Positions 31,399 through 40,922 are shown, numbered from the stretch's first letter. The stretch is DNA of 64,000 bases from Cellvibrionales bacterium UBA4451 (GCA_002390285.1 DGPB01000008.1:62001-126000), one strand, 5' to 3'. Notes: generated by a model from the sequence alone, not told the origin. Numbers and translations: made by a program.

Positions 31399-32136
31399 AT
31401 GAAAGTACTGATTGTTGATGATGAACCTTTAGCACGAGACAGACTGAAGAGGATGTTGTCATCCATAGGTGAGTGTCGAGTGGTTGGCGAGGCTTGCAAT
31501 GGTGAGCAAGCGCTCAGTATGGCGGGAGAGATAAGCCCTGATTTGGTGTTTATGGATGTGCGGATGCCAGGAATGGATGGTCTGGCTGCGGCTCAGTATC
31601 TGGCTGAAATTGAACCACCTCCAGCGGTAATTTTTTGTACGGCCTACGACGATTATGCCGTGGAGGCATTTTCTTCACAGGCTATAGGATATTTACTGAA
31701 GCCGATAAAGCAGGCTGATTTAGAGCATGCTATTTCCCGTACTAAACGTATCAATAAGGCTCAGTTGACGGAGCTACAGGATTCTCCTGTGTTCCACACC
31801 GATGGCAGAAGTCATATTGCGACGAAGAATCGCCGTGGTATCGATCTGGTCGCTCTCTCAGACATTCGCTTGTTTCAGGCAGATCACAAGTATGTGACGG
31901 CCTACCATGCGGAGGGCGAGGCGTTATTGGATGAAGCCCTAAAGGATATTGAAAATGAATTTGAGGGTCGCTTTGTGCGGGTCCATCGCAATGCTTTGGT
32001 CTCCATACCCCATATAGAAGGGTTGGACCGGAACAGGGATGGGCAGTATTTTGTTCGCCTGCAGGGGTTGGATATTCGCCCACAGGTTAGTCGGCGCCAT
32101 GTCTCGCCGCTGCGCAAATTACTGGAACAAATGTAG
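31399..32136 (+). CDS. algR: LytTR-type response regulator AlgR
   Basis: A 245-residue regulator. The receiver (1-120) has D7/D8, phospho-acceptor D53 (LVFMDVRMPGMDG) and K101 (YLLKPI). The LytTR DNA-binding domain (about 140-245) includes HIATKNRRGIDLVALSDIRLFQADHKY-type strands and RFVRVHRNALVSI. It is the partner of AlgZ and lies upstream of hemC after 142 bp, as in Pseudomonas. Confidence 0.92.
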   Translation: MKVLIVDDEPLARDRLKRMLSSIGECRVVGEACNGEQALSMAGEISPDLVFMDVRMPGMDGLAAAQYLAEIEPPPAVIFCTAYDDYAVEAFSSQAIGYLLKPIKQADLEHAISRTKRINKAQLTELQDSPVFHTDGRSHIATKNRRGIDLVALSDIRLFQADHKYVTAYHAEGEALLDEALKDIENEFEGRFVRVHRNALVSIPHIEGLDRNRDGQYFVRLQGLDIRPQVSRRHVSPLRKLLEQM

Positions 32137-32229
32137 CTGCCTTTTTCTTCTTAAGACCTAAATTCTATTATTTATTGATCTAGGTGCTTATTGATCCAAG
32201 ACCACAGGTGAGCCAGCGTGGGTGTCATA

Positions 32230-32249
32230 GAATCAATCTGATATGATTC
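32230..32249. repeat. Inverted repeat upstream of hemC
   Basis: GAATCA (32230-32235) and TGATTC (32244-32249) are perfect inverted copies separated by 8 bp, 29 bp ahead of the hemC ATG. The dyad overlaps a TATGAT (32243-32248) that could be a -10 element. A regulator-binding site is possible; no known consensus is recognised. Confidence 0.4.
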
Positions 32250-32278
32250 GCTCTTTGTAACGTTGGCGACTATTTTTC

Positions 32279-33214
32279 ATGACTTCACCTTCTCTCCGTA
32301 TTGCAACACGTAAAAGTCCATTGGCTCTTTGGCAGGCTGAAGACGTCAAGTCCCGTCTGCAACAACTTCATCCAGGGTTAGAGGTGGAGTTAGTTGGGTT
32401 AACCACTAAAGGCGATAAAATTCTTGATACACCACTGGCTAAAGTTGGTGGTAAAGGACTGTTCGTCAAGGAGCTGGAAGTGGCTCTGCTGGAGGGACGT
32501 GCTGATATTGCGGTGCACTCCATGAAGGATGTACCCATGGCGTTCCCCGAAGGACTCGGGCTCCCCGTGATTTGTGAGCGAGAAGATCCTACGGATGCGT
32601 TTGTTTCCAACCACTTTGATCGGTTGGAGGATTTACCGGCAGGAAGTCGCGTGGGCACCTCAAGCCTGCGTCGTCAAACCCAACTACGAGAACGTTTTCC
32701 CTCACTTGAAATACTTGAGTTGAGGGGGAACGTGAATACCCGGTTGGCCAAACTTGATAATGGGGAATACGAGGCCATTATTCTGGCAACCGCTGGTTTG
32801 GTCCGGTTGGAAATGGCGGATCGTATTCGTCAGAGAGTTGCGCCGGAACAATCTTTACCTGCAGGTGGTCAGGGTGCGCTGGGTATCGAATGTCGTTTGG
32901 ACGATGAGGGAGTGACCTCACTTTTAGGTTCGTTGCATCACGTACCCACAGCCCAGTGTGTACTTGCGGAGCGGGCAATGAACCGCCATTTGAATGGTGG
33001 TTGCCAAGTGCCTATAGCCTGCTATGCAATACATCAAGGTGAAGGAAAAATTTGGCTAAGGGGCCTCGTGGGTTCTCCTGATGGTAAGCAGGTGATTCGC
33101 GATGATTTACTGGGTGATACTAGTAACCCTGAGACTTTGGGTATTGCTTTGGCAGAGAGGCTATTGCAGCAGGGCGCGGGTGAAATTCTCAATGATGTTT
33201 ATGGAGCTAGTTGA
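32279..33214 (+). CDS. hemC: Porphobilinogen deaminase (hydroxymethylbilane synthase)
   Basis: Condenses four porphobilinogens to hydroxymethylbilane in haem synthesis. The 311-residue protein opens with LRIATRKSPLALWQA, has VHSMKDVP (catalytic Asp), GTSSLRRQTQL and ELRGNVNTRL (anion-binding arginines), and the dipyrromethane attachment cysteine C242 in HLNGGCQVPIACY. It is followed at 3 bp by hemD, so the two are translationally coupled. Confidence 0.97.
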   Translation: MTSPSLRIATRKSPLALWQAEDVKSRLQQLHPGLEVELVGLTTKGDKILDTPLAKVGGKGLFVKELEVALLEGRADIAVHSMKDVPMAFPEGLGLPVICEREDPTDAFVSNHFDRLEDLPAGSRVGTSSLRRQTQLRERFPSLEILELRGNVNTRLAKLDNGEYEAIILATAGLVRLEMADRIRQRVAPEQSLPAGGQGALGIECRLDDEGVTSLLGSLHHVPTAQCVLAERAMNRHLNGGCQVPIACYAIHQGEGKIWLRGLVGSPDGKQVIRDDLLGDTSNPETLGIALAERLLQQGAGEILNDVYGAS

Positions 33215-33217
33215 TCT

Positions 33218-34012
33218 GTGGCAGCACTGACGGCGCTGCGTATTTTACAGGTGCGCCCGGAGCAAGGTGAGGACCAGTTTGCTCGTCAGCTTGTGGCATC
33301 GGGGGCAACGCTGTACCGCTACCCCGTAATGTTAATTACGCCTTTTACTGATGCACCTGAAACTGGGCTTTCAGAAGCAGCCACAATTAAATCCCATATT
33401 CTCAATCTTGATCGGTATCAGATCGCTATATTTGTTAGCAGGACTGCAGTTCGTTTAGTTGCCGATTGGCTGAACCGTAACGGGACAACCTTGCCGGTAG
33501 ATGTTGACTATTATGCAGTGGGAAAAAGCACAGAAAAATTGTTGCGGGAATTAGGTGTTGAGGTAAACGTTCCGGATAAAGCTTTTAGTAGTGACGGGTT
33601 GCTGGCATTACCACCACTGCAATCTGTGGTGGGTAAAAAGATACTTATCTTTTCCGGGGAAGGTGGCCGTTCCCTATTAGTTGATGAGCTGAGTCAGCGT
33701 GGTGCCAGTGTTAGTGAGTGTGAGCTCTATCGTCGTGAGCCAACCTCACAATTTGCAGCACAAATTAGTCAGCTTATGGTGGGTGAGAGTGTGGATCTGG
33801 TCGTAGCCCATAGTGGTGAACTGTTGGAAAATCTGCTGGCGGTTGTGGTAGAAAATCAGCGGCCTATTTTGATGAGCTTGCCTATACTAGTACCCAGTGA
33901 GAGGGTGTCTGACATTGCTATTGGTTTGGGTTTTCGGACAGTTATTTGTGCGGGATCAGCATTGCCAGAGGACATGGTTTCGGCCTTGCGGGGGTGGTAC
34001 AGTAGCCGTTAA
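33218..34012 (+). CDS. hemD: Uroporphyrinogen-III synthase
   Basis: A 264-residue HemD that closes hydroxymethylbilane into uroporphyrinogen III. The sequence is poorly conserved as usual in this family. The two-lobe pattern is visible: ILQVRPEQ...FARQL at the start, IAIFVSRTAVRLVADWL, YYAVGKSTEKLLRELG and IFSGEGGRSLLVDELSQRGASV. The GTG start lies 3 bp after the hemC stop. The call rests on these motifs together with the hemC-hemD-hemX-hemY order. Confidence 0.92.
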   Translation: MAALTALRILQVRPEQGEDQFARQLVASGATLYRYPVMLITPFTDAPETGLSEAATIKSHILNLDRYQIAIFVSRTAVRLVADWLNRNGTTLPVDVDYYAVGKSTEKLLRELGVEVNVPDKAFSSDGLLALPPLQSVVGKKILIFSGEGGRSLLVDELSQRGASVSECELYRREPTSQFAAQISQLMVGESVDLVVAHSGELLENLLAVVVENQRPILMSLPILVPSERVSDIAIGLGFRTVICAGSALPEDMVSALRGWYSSR

Positions 34013-34193
34013 GTGAAATAAGTGTTGAGCCAAGTAAATCTCTAAATGATGGGGATAATTCCATGATGCTTCTCATGCCGATCCCATAGAGGCGAGAGGT
34101 TTAAATTGGGAGGCAGGCAGGAATTAATCAGGGGCTTCTGGTTGGGGACACTTAATCCAGGGAAATCGAAAGGCATCTGTAGGAATTGAGTCA

Positions 34194-35426
34194 GTGGATA
34201 ACGATAAGAGTGCCGGCAATAGCCCGGAAGATCAAAAAAGTACTGAGGGTGAAACAGTTAAGCCTTCATCAATCACCCAGCATGAGGGTGAGTCTCAGCC
34301 GGAAGCTGTAGCTAGTCCGAGCAAGGTCTCAGTTTCAGAACCTAAAAAGCCACCTATTAAAGAAAAACCGCCAAAACCGGCTAAGTTATCGGGTGGTCGA
34401 CGAATTGTTAATGCGTTGTTAGTGCTATTTCTATTACTCGCCATTGCCGGTTTGGGGGTGGCGGGTTGGTGGTTCTACCAGTTGCAGCAGAAAGAACCAC
34501 TTGTTCAGGAAAATTTGGTAAGCCAACAGGCAAGTATTCAGCGCCTTCAAGAGCAATTGTCTGAGGAGCGCCGTGAGCGACTAAAACAGCAAACTGCATT
34601 GAGTCAGACGACTTCTGAGTTGGAGCTGAACATCAATAGCCATGCACGGCGGTTGCGTGAACTTTCAACTACATCGCGAACAGACTGGTTGTTAGCAGAG
34701 GCTGAATATCTAATCCGCCTTGCTAATCAGCGGCTGATTACCGAGCGCAATACAAAAAATGCCACGGCACTATTAATCACCGCTGATGAGATTCTGAGGG
34801 ATCTGGATGAGGTGGATTTGATCGCGGTACGTAAGTCGCTGGCGACAAGTATTACCGCATTGCGGATGTCGCCCGGCGTGGATAGAGAGGGGTTGTATCT
34901 GCAACTGAATGCACTATCTGAGCAGCTTGTCAGCTTGCCGTTAATTGCCCCTGAGCTGCGGGAAAGCGACAAGGTGACTGTTGACGCTACCGATGTTGCT
35001 GAAGACGGTTGGCGGGGCCGATTATTGCAAGGCTTCTACAGGGCGTTGGATGGCGTTGGTGAGCTGATACGAGTTAGACGAAGGGATGCTCCGATTGAGC
35101 CGTTGTTGTCTCCTGAGGAAGATCAGTTTCTTCGTCATAATCTTGGAATGATGCTTGAGCAGGCTCAGCTAGCTCTACTGCGGGAGGAGCAGGCGGTTTA
35201 TCAGGCAAGCCTTGTAAAGGCTCAAAGGTGGCTTGGTGATTATTTTGAACTGAATGAGGGGGCCGATCGACTTGTTGAGCAGCTGTCGCAATTAGAGCAA
35301 CAGAATGTAGTGCAACAGTTGCCCGATATTTCAGGTGGGCTTGAGGCACTAAGAGACTATATCGATAACAGACATAAGCGTCACACGATGGATGTTATTG
35401 AAGAGCCGAATGGAGAGCAACGGTGA
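34194..35426 (+). CDS. hemX: HemX-type membrane protein
   Basis: A 410-residue inner-membrane protein. A long cytoplasmic Ser/Glu/Pro/Lys-rich N-terminus (1-68) leads to one membrane helix (about 72-94, LLVLFLLLAIAGLGVAGWW), then a coiled-coil periplasmic region (QQASIQRLQEQLSEERRERL and on) and TDWLLAEAEYLIRLANQRL, typical of gammaproteobacterial HemX. A role in haem trafficking or methylation has been proposed but not settled. It starts with GTG, 181 bp after hemD, and its stop overlaps hemY by GTGA. Confidence 0.88.
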   Translation: MDNDKSAGNSPEDQKSTEGETVKPSSITQHEGESQPEAVASPSKVSVSEPKKPPIKEKPPKPAKLSGGRRIVNALLVLFLLLAIAGLGVAGWWFYQLQQKEPLVQENLVSQQASIQRLQEQLSEERRERLKQQTALSQTTSELELNINSHARRLRELSTTSRTDWLLAEAEYLIRLANQRLITERNTKNATALLITADEILRDLDEVDLIAVRKSLATSITALRMSPGVDREGLYLQLNALSEQLVSLPLIAPELRESDKVTVDATDVAEDGWRGRLLQGFYRALDGVGELIRVRRRDAPIEPLLSPEEDQFLRHNLGMMLEQAQLALLREEQAVYQASLVKAQRWLGDYFELNEGADRLVEQLSQLEQQNVVQQLPDISGGLEALRDYIDNRHKRHTMDVIEEPNGEQR

Positions 35427-36640
35427 GAAGGTTGCTGTTGATGATTGCATTGGTCACCTTATTGGGTGGTCTGCTGGCTTGGCAGATGTTGGAGAGTAGT
35501 GGTTATGTCCTGATAGCCGTTGGTAACTACACCATTGATATGAGCTTGTGGACTCTCCTGTTACTGGCGGTGATTTTGTGGGCAGTTGTGCGGGTGCTTA
35601 AATATCTGCTGCGGCTTATGATTGAGCCTGGACAGACGTTCTTTAGGAGTCGTGTTTCTCTTCGACAGCAGCGGTATCGTAAGCGTACGGCAGCAGGTCT
35701 GTTGCAGTTTATCGAGGGTCGTTGGGATCAGGCGCGCAGTAGTCTCAGGCGTGCTGCAAAATATTCTGATATGCCCTTAGTAAATTACCTTGCTGCCGCC
35801 AATGCAGCTTATGAATTTGGTGATAAAGAAGACGCCAATCGGCTATTAGTAAAAGCTGAGCAGGTTGCGCCGGGCGGGGAGCTGGCCATCGGGCTGGTCC
35901 AGGCAAAAATGTATTTACAGGACGAGCGTTATGAAGAGGCTCTCGCTATTTTACAGCGTCTTCATCAAAGGTCGCCTGACCACCCCTTGGTGTTGCGCTT
36001 GTTGGAGCGTGCTCATCGCGGTTTGAAAGATTGGCGAAGTCTTGAAAAGCTATTGCCAGACTTTAGACGCTTTAGGGTGTATGACAAAACCACTTTGCTT
36101 CGGGTTGAGGTTGAGGTCTACTCTTCGTTGATGGCCGCCTTGGCTATTCAGGAAAAACGGAGTATTGGACAGAATGGTGGGCGAGAAAACACGGAAGCGT
36201 TGATTCATTTGTGGCAGGAAATGCCTAAGAGTATTAGAGCAGATAAAAGCGTTCTTCTGTCGTATATTTCCAGTTTACACCAGCTGGGGGAGTCTGCCTT
36301 GGCTGAAAGTCTGCTGCGAAAAGCACTTAAGTCTAATTGGGACGATGCTCTAGTGAGGCTTTATGGCATTGTGGCGGGTGACCCACAAAAGCAGCTATTA
36401 ATCGCAGAGGCTTGGTTGCGTGAGCGTCCTAATGATTCAGAGTTAATGTTGGCATTAGGGCGTCTGAGTCAGCGTAATGAGCTGTGGGGTAAGGCGAAGG
36501 ATTATTTGGAAAGTTCGCTGGCCTTGAAGGCTCAGCCAGATGTTTATGCTGAACTTGCCCGACTGATGGTGCAACTGGGTGAACATGAAAAGAGTGCTAA
36601 GTATTATCAGCAAGGTCTATTGCTGAGTGCTCATGGCTAA
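35423..36640 (+). CDS. hemY: HemY-type TPR membrane protein
   Basis: A 405-residue protein with two N-terminal membrane helices (about 3-20 and 40-60) and a series of TPR helices (RYRKRTAAGLLQFIEGRWDQARSSLRRAAK, VLLSYISSLHQLGESALAESLL, and a last repeat ending at LMVQLGEHEKSAKYYQQGL). This is the gammaproteobacterial HemY of unclear function, different from the protoporphyrinogen oxidase also called HemY. The GTG start overlaps hemX by 4 bp. A terminator follows 52 bp after the stop. Confidence 0.88.
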   Translation: MRRLLLMIALVTLLGGLLAWQMLESSGYVLIAVGNYTIDMSLWTLLLLAVILWAVVRVLKYLLRLMIEPGQTFFRSRVSLRQQRYRKRTAAGLLQFIEGRWDQARSSLRRAAKYSDMPLVNYLAAANAAYEFGDKEDANRLLVKAEQVAPGGELAIGLVQAKMYLQDERYEEALAILQRLHQRSPDHPLVLRLLERAHRGLKDWRSLEKLLPDFRRFRVYDKTTLLRVEVEVYSSLMAALAIQEKRSIGQNGGRENTEALIHLWQEMPKSIRADKSVLLSYISSLHQLGESALAESLLRKALKSNWDDALVRLYGIVAGDPQKQLLIAEAWLRERPNDSELMLALGRLSQRNELWGKAKDYLESSLALKAQPDVYAELARLMVQLGEHEKSAKYYQQGLLLSAHG

Positions 36641-36691
36641 TCACACTGAAAGAATGAAAGGAAGCCCTGAGCTGACTTTTTAGAGAGTAAT

Positions 36692-36722
36692 AAAAAAAGG
36701 CGCCTACAAGGCGCCTTTTTTT
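36692..36722. terminator. Bidirectional terminator between hemY and pckA
   Basis: AAAAAAAGGCGCC (36692-36704) and GGCGCCTTTTTTT (36710-36722) form a 13-bp stem with a TACAA loop. The A-run and T-run flank the G+C core symmetrically, so it can terminate both hemY (plus) and pckA (minus) transcripts. Confidence 0.92.
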
Positions 36723-36747
36723 ATGTGCTCAACTGGTGTGTTAATCA

Positions 36748-38307
36748 TTAAACTTGGGGGCCAGCATTGAGAACACTTTCTGACACATCAAATTTTTGGA
36801 TGTTTTCCACGAACAGTTCGGCCAGTTTTCCAGCTTGCTCGTCATAAGCTGCTTTATCTTCCCACGTATCACGGGGGTTCAGGTAGCGGCTGTCTACGCC
36901 AGGAACACTGGTTGGTATGTCCAGATTGAGTCCTGCAAGCTTGATTGTTTCCACATCTTCCAAATCACCATTCTGGATGGCAGCAATAACGCCACGGGTC
37001 ACAGGAATTGGGAATCGTGATCCAGCACCACCAGGGGCGCCTGATCCACCAGTCCAGCCGGTGTTAACCAAGTAGACACGGCTGCCGAAGTTCTCGATTT
37101 GTTTCATCAGCAATTCCGCATAAACATTTGCGGGACGTGGCATAAAGGGCGCGCCAAAACAGGTGGAGAAAGCCAATTGAATACCTGCGGCACCACCCAT
37201 TTCAGTTGAGCCAACACGGGCTGTGTAGCCACTGAGAAAGTGGTAGGCAGCTGCTTCCTTGGAAAGAATAGATACGGGAGGCAATACCCCTGAAACATCA
37301 CAGGTCAGGAAAATGACATTTTTAGGCTCACCAGCGCGATTTTCTTCACAGCGCATATCCACATGTTCCAGTGGGTAGCTGCAGCGTCCATTTTCAGTGA
37401 GGCTGGTGTCATCGTAGTCTGCAGTGCGATTGTTGTCGGTGGCAACATTTTCCACGATAGAGCCAAAGCGAATAGCGTCCCAAATGACGGGTTCATTCTT
37501 TTGACTTAGGTTGATGGTTTTTGCGTAGCAACCACCCTCCATATTGAAGACGGCACCTTTGGCCCAGCCGTGTTCATCATCACCGATCAAATAGCGCTCT
37601 GGGTCGGCAGAAAGTGTGGTTTTTCCCGTGCCAGAGAGACCAAAAAACAGACACGTATCACCGTCTGTACCAACATTGGCTGCGCAATGCATTGGCATAA
37701 CATCTTTCTCTGGCAGCAGGAAGTTTTGTACAGAGAACATGGCTTTCTTCATTTCACCGGCGTATTTCAATCCGGCAATCAACACCTTGCGTTGACCGAA
37801 GTTGATGATGCCTACGGCTTCACTATTGGTGCCGTCTCGCTCTGGGTCGCAGACAAAATTAGCTGCATGGAGAATCTTCCAAGGTTCTTTATTGGACGGG
37901 TTGTATTTCTTCGGGCGGATAAACATGTTGCGGGCAAACAAATTGTGCCAGGCTGTTTCAGTGGTTACCTTCACGGGCAGGTAGTGTTCTGGATCCTGTC
38001 CAACGTGAAGGTGAGAAATATAGCGATCTTTTTCTGCCAGATGGGTTGCAACGCGATCCCATAAAGCATTGAACTTGTCTTGGGCAATGGGTCGATTGAC
38101 GGGTCCCCAGCCAATATCATCTTCACTGCTGGGCTCTTCTACAATAAATCGGTCGGCAGGTGAGCGACCAGTGCGCTTTCCTGTAACGCTGAGAAGGGCG
38201 CCGGTATCAGTGAGGCGTCCCTCATTATTTTGTAGTGCCAGCTCTATTAGCTCGGCAGAGCACAAGTCGGTATATACATTCACAGCAGAGTCTTCGATTT
38301 GTGTCAT
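36748..38307 (-). CDS. pckA: Phosphoenolpyruvate carboxykinase (ATP)
   Basis: First committed step of gluconeogenesis: oxaloacetate plus ATP gives PEP, CO2 and ADP. The 519-residue protein has GRSPADRFIV (oxaloacetate site), FGLSGTGKTTLSADP (kinase-1a P-loop), LIGDDEHGW (kinase-2) and NTGWTGG. It is a stand-alone gene read leftward into the shared terminator with hemY. A gluconeogenic enzyme suits an organism living on organic acids and amino acids, the setting in which CbrB/Crc control matters. Confidence 0.97.
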   Translation of the reverse strand: MTQIEDSAVNVYTDLCSAELIELALQNNEGRLTDTGALLSVTGKRTGRSPADRFIVEEPSSEDDIGWGPVNRPIAQDKFNALWDRVATHLAEKDRYISHLHVGQDPEHYLPVKVTTETAWHNLFARNMFIRPKKYNPSNKEPWKILHAANFVCDPERDGTNSEAVGIINFGQRKVLIAGLKYAGEMKKAMFSVQNFLLPEKDVMPMHCAANVGTDGDTCLFFGLSGTGKTTLSADPERYLIGDDEHGWAKGAVFNMEGGCYAKTINLSQKNEPVIWDAIRFGSIVENVATDNNRTADYDDTSLTENGRCSYPLEHVDMRCEENRAGEPKNVIFLTCDVSGVLPPVSILSKEAAAYHFLSGYTARVGSTEMGGAAGIQLAFSTCFGAPFMPRPANVYAELLMKQIENFGSRVYLVNTGWTGGSGAPGGAGSRFPIPVTRGVIAAIQNGDLEDVETIKLAGLNLDIPTSVPGVDSRYLNPRDTWEDKAAYDEQAGKLAELFVENIQKFDVSESVLNAGPQV

Positions 38308-38406
38308 TAGTATGAGTCCTGTCAGGATGGTCCTGTTCGTTTTCTATGTTAGTTATCTACGCCCTGCTGGGCAAAATGGTCGGCAATTATGCCAGAAAAA
38401 TATCCA

Positions 38407-39297
38407 CTAGTGGAGCATTGGTGGGTTTTCATTAAACAGTTCAGCAATATCTTCATTGTTGAAGCGGTATTGCTGATGGCAGAATTGGCAATTGATAGAA
38501 ATAATGCCTTGTTCTTCGAGGATGCTGTCGAGCTCTTCATGGCCCAGCGAGTGAAGTACTTCGGCAAAACGACCCTCTGAACAGCTACAGAAAAATTGAA
38601 CGGGGTTTGATTCAAACAAGCGTAATTCATTCTGGTGAAACAGGCGGAAAAGCTGCTCTTTATGACTGAGCGTCAACTGCTCATGCTCTTTGATAGTGTC
38701 AGCAAGTTGTGTGGCGTGATCCCACAGTCGTTGGTTTTCTTCTGGACATAATTCTAATTGACGAGGTAGCACTTGAAGCAGTAGTCCTGCAGCTCTAGGA
38801 GAAGGGCCATTAGCATCAGCGCTTAACCATATACGTGTCGCGAGTTGTTCTGATCGCGCAAAGTAATCCTCTAAGCATGCGGCAAGAGAGTCTGATTCGA
38901 GGGGAACAATACCTTGATAACGCTCTCCTTGGTTGGGGTCGATGGTCAGTGTCAGCGTTCCCTCTCCAATGAGGTCGGAGAGAGAGGCGCTGCTATCGAA
39001 AACTTGGTCGGGGTCGAACTGAGCAATTGCGCGAAGGTTATGATGGCGGGTGCAATCGGCCATGATCAATGACAATGGTCCTGGGCCTTGGGCTTGTAGG
39101 GTTATTACACCATCAAATTTTAGCGTGGCGCTGAGTAGTCCAGCCGCAGCAAGAAATAGGCCCAGTAGGTGTTGGATCGTTTCGGGATAATCACTATTAG
39201 CGAGCACATCCTGATAACTTTTTTCTAGCGTCAGTATTTCACCACGAATATCTGAATGCTCGAAGATAAAACGTTGAAGCTGGTCAATGTGCGACAT
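38407..39297 (-). CDS. hslO: Redox-activated chaperone Hsp33
   Basis: A 296-residue holdase activated by oxidation. The N-terminal domain holds the ADCTRHHNLRAIAQ segment, and the C-terminal redox switch has the four zinc-binding cysteines C237, C239 (CSCSEGR), C270 and C273 (CQFC). The ATG is at 39297. It is separated from the DUF4124/hslR/HAD group by 131 bp; hslO next to hslR is the usual order in enterics and Pseudomonas. Confidence 0.95.
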   Translation of the reverse strand: MSHIDQLQRFIFEHSDIRGEILTLEKSYQDVLANSDYPETIQHLLGLFLAAAGLLSATLKFDGVITLQAQGPGPLSLIMADCTRHHNLRAIAQFDPDQVFDSSASLSDLIGEGTLTLTIDPNQGERYQGIVPLESDSLAACLEDYFARSEQLATRIWLSADANGPSPRAAGLLLQVLPRQLELCPEENQRLWDHATQLADTIKEHEQLTLSHKEQLFRLFHQNELRLFESNPVQFFCSCSEGRFAEVLHSLGHEELDSILEEQGIISINCQFCHQQYRFNNEDIAELFNENPPMLH

Positions 39298-39428
39298 AGT
39301 GTTTGTTCCTGTGAGCGGCGCGCGGAATTTAGGGCACTTTAAGCAGCTTGTCTAGCCGGCTTGGGGCTCAGGGTGGTAAATGGGCCTTGTGGCCTCAAAA
39401 TCAATATTTTTAAATGGGTGCTTTGACA

Positions 39429-39866
39429 TTATGCGCAGTGTTGCCGAATCGCCTCTGCTAGCTGATTTGCACGCTGTTCACGCTGCTCTTCTGTAACAAT
39501 AATTTCATTGCCGTCAGCGTCTTCAAAGTACACCCTACCTTTGAGTACCCGCAGGTTATTTTTTGCTCCTTGGCAAGCCCTTTCAGAGGCCTGATTTTGT
39601 TGTTGCTGTTGTACCTGTTGTTGGTTGTGGAATGCTTTCTCTTCTACCGTCTCTCCTTGAAAGACTTGCTGTAGCTTTTCAGTCTCTTCGGCGCTGGAGT
39701 CGCGGTTAATAGGTGACATCTTTGAAGATACGTCTTCTGACACGAGCGAGTCTTCTGGTGGTTGGTCTGAAAAGTGAAGTTTTCCATCACTGTCAGTCCA
39801 GCGATAAATTTCAGCATGGCTTGATGAGGCTAGTAGAAGTAGGCCGATAGCAATAACACGTCTCAC
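39429..39866 (-). CDS. DUF4124-domain secreted protein
   Basis: A 145-residue exported protein with a signal peptide (RVIAIGLLLLASSSHA, cleavage near SHA-EIY). The DUF4124 domain follows at once: IYRWTDSDGKLHFSDQPPED. A Gln-rich coiled stretch (FHNQQQVQQQQQNQ) precedes NLRVLKGRVYFEDADGNEI. DUF4124 proteins are common periplasmic proteins in gammaproteobacteria with no set function. The start is a GTG that overlaps the hslR stop by GTGA, so it is translated with hslR. Confidence 0.85.
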   Translation of the reverse strand: MRRVIAIGLLLLASSSHAEIYRWTDSDGKLHFSDQPPEDSLVSEDVSSKMSPINRDSSAEETEKLQQVFQGETVEEKAFHNQQQVQQQQQNQASERACQGAKNNLRVLKGRVYFEDADGNEIIVTEEQREQRANQLAEAIRQHCA

Positions 39867-40270
39867 GATTGTTTATCCTCCTTGAAACGGTGAATCTGAC
39901 GCCGTTGTTTTTTGTTTGGACGTTGATCCTGAAATGAGAGAGATTGGTTTGATGCTTTGCGCTCGGCTATACGCTGCTCGCGCTGAGAGATACTTTCGGG
40001 TGTTTCACTATAAAGCGCAGCTGCTTCAGTAGCGCCACGGCGTTGGTCTGTTACGTTATCAACGATGACTGTTTTTTCATCCCATCCTTGGCGGATTTTA
40101 ATGGCTGCGCCAAGGGGGATGTCTTTACTTGATTTTGCCCGCTGGCCATCAATCTGTACTTTTCCTCCTTCAATGGCAGCCTTTGCTTGAGCCCGAGTTT
40201 TAAAGAAACGAGCTGCCCATAGCCACTTGTCCAGTCGTACCTTTTGTTGGTCAGTGCCTTGCCTAGCCAT
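39863..40270 (-). CDS. hslR: Heat-shock ribosome-associated protein Hsp15 (S4 domain)
   Basis: A 135-residue S4 RNA-binding protein that recovers stalled 50S subunits carrying peptidyl-tRNA. The S4 motif is VRLDKWLWAARFFKTRAQAKAAIEGGKVQIDGQRAK-like (residues 11-50), with a basic C-terminal tail (RPNKKQRRQIHRFKED). I start at ATG 40270 (MARQGTDQ), giving the family's usual length; an upstream in-frame ATG at 40288 is deeper in the HAD gene. It overlaps the HAD stop by 8 bp. Confidence 0.92.
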   Translation of the reverse strand: MARQGTDQQKVRLDKWLWAARFFKTRAQAKAAIEGGKVQIDGQRAKSSKDIPLGAAIKIRQGWDEKTVIVDNVTDQRRGATEAAALYSETPESISQREQRIAERKASNQSLSFQDQRPNKKQRRQIHRFKEDKQS

Positions 40271-40922
40271 TGGGTAGAATCTCATCAAAGTGAGTGATGG
40301 CTTGAAGCTCGTCTATTATTCTTGGTTCTTGTTTGCTATCTGGTTGATTAATTCCAAGTAGATGTCCTATGCCATACTTTTGTGCCGAGTGGAGGATATC
40401 AATTGAGTCATCAATAAATAACGTTCGGCTGGGGTCAAAATGCTGCTGTTGAGCTAGTGCTTGCCAGAATTTTTGTGATTCTTTGGGCTGGCCAAACTCA
40501 TGTGATGAATAGATATGGTCCAGCAGACCCTCTATGCCGGTGACGGCTAGCTTTAATTCTAGGCTGAGAGGGTGGGCATTGGTAACCAGTACACGCTGCT
40601 TGCCAGATGCCCCTAGCTGCCGCAGAAATTCCAATACGAAGGGGCGCTCTTTAATGAGGTGATCAACCTCTTCTTTTAACTGACGAATGTTGATTGATAA
40701 TTCTTTGGACCAATATTCCAAGCAGTACCAGTCCAGCGTGCCTCGTTTTTCATTGAAGCGGCCGTGAAGCTCTCCGATAGCTTTATCTGGACAGAGGTTA
40801 TGCTGTTCCGCGTATCGCCGGGGTAAATGAGTGAGCCAGAAAAAATTATCAAAGTGTAAATCTAGCAGTGTGCCATCCATGTCCAGTAGAACGGTATCTA
40901 TGTTATTCCAGTCAATCTTCAC
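40263..40922 (-). CDS. yrfG: HAD-family hydrolase, YrfG-type (GMP/IMP nucleotidase)
   Basis: A 219-residue HAD phosphatase: motif I VLLDMDGTLLDLHFDN, motif II VLVTNAHP, motif III lysine in GQPKESQKFW and motif IV LFIDDSIDIL. The substrate class is inferred from similarity to E. coli YrfG, which dephosphorylates GMP and IMP, and from its place upstream of hslR. The start is a GTG at 40922. The order mrcA ... yrfG-hslR-hslO matches E. coli except for transcriptional details. Confidence 0.85.
   Translation of the reverse strand: MKIDWNNIDTVLLDMDGTLLDLHFDNFFWLTHLPRRYAEQHNLCPDKAIGELHGRFNEKRGTLDWYCLEYWSKELSINIRQLKEEVDHLIKERPFVLEFLRQLGASGKQRVLVTNAHPLSLELKLAVTGIEGLLDHIYSSHEFGQPKESQKFWQALAQQQHFDPSRTLFIDDSIDILHSAQKYGIGHLLGINQPDSKQEPRIIDELQAITHFDEILPNG

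Noticed and set aside
38401..38412. Palindrome TCCACTAGTGGA at the hslO stop
   Set aside because: A loop-free 12-bp palindrome with only a short T-rich stretch after it; too weak for a terminator call.
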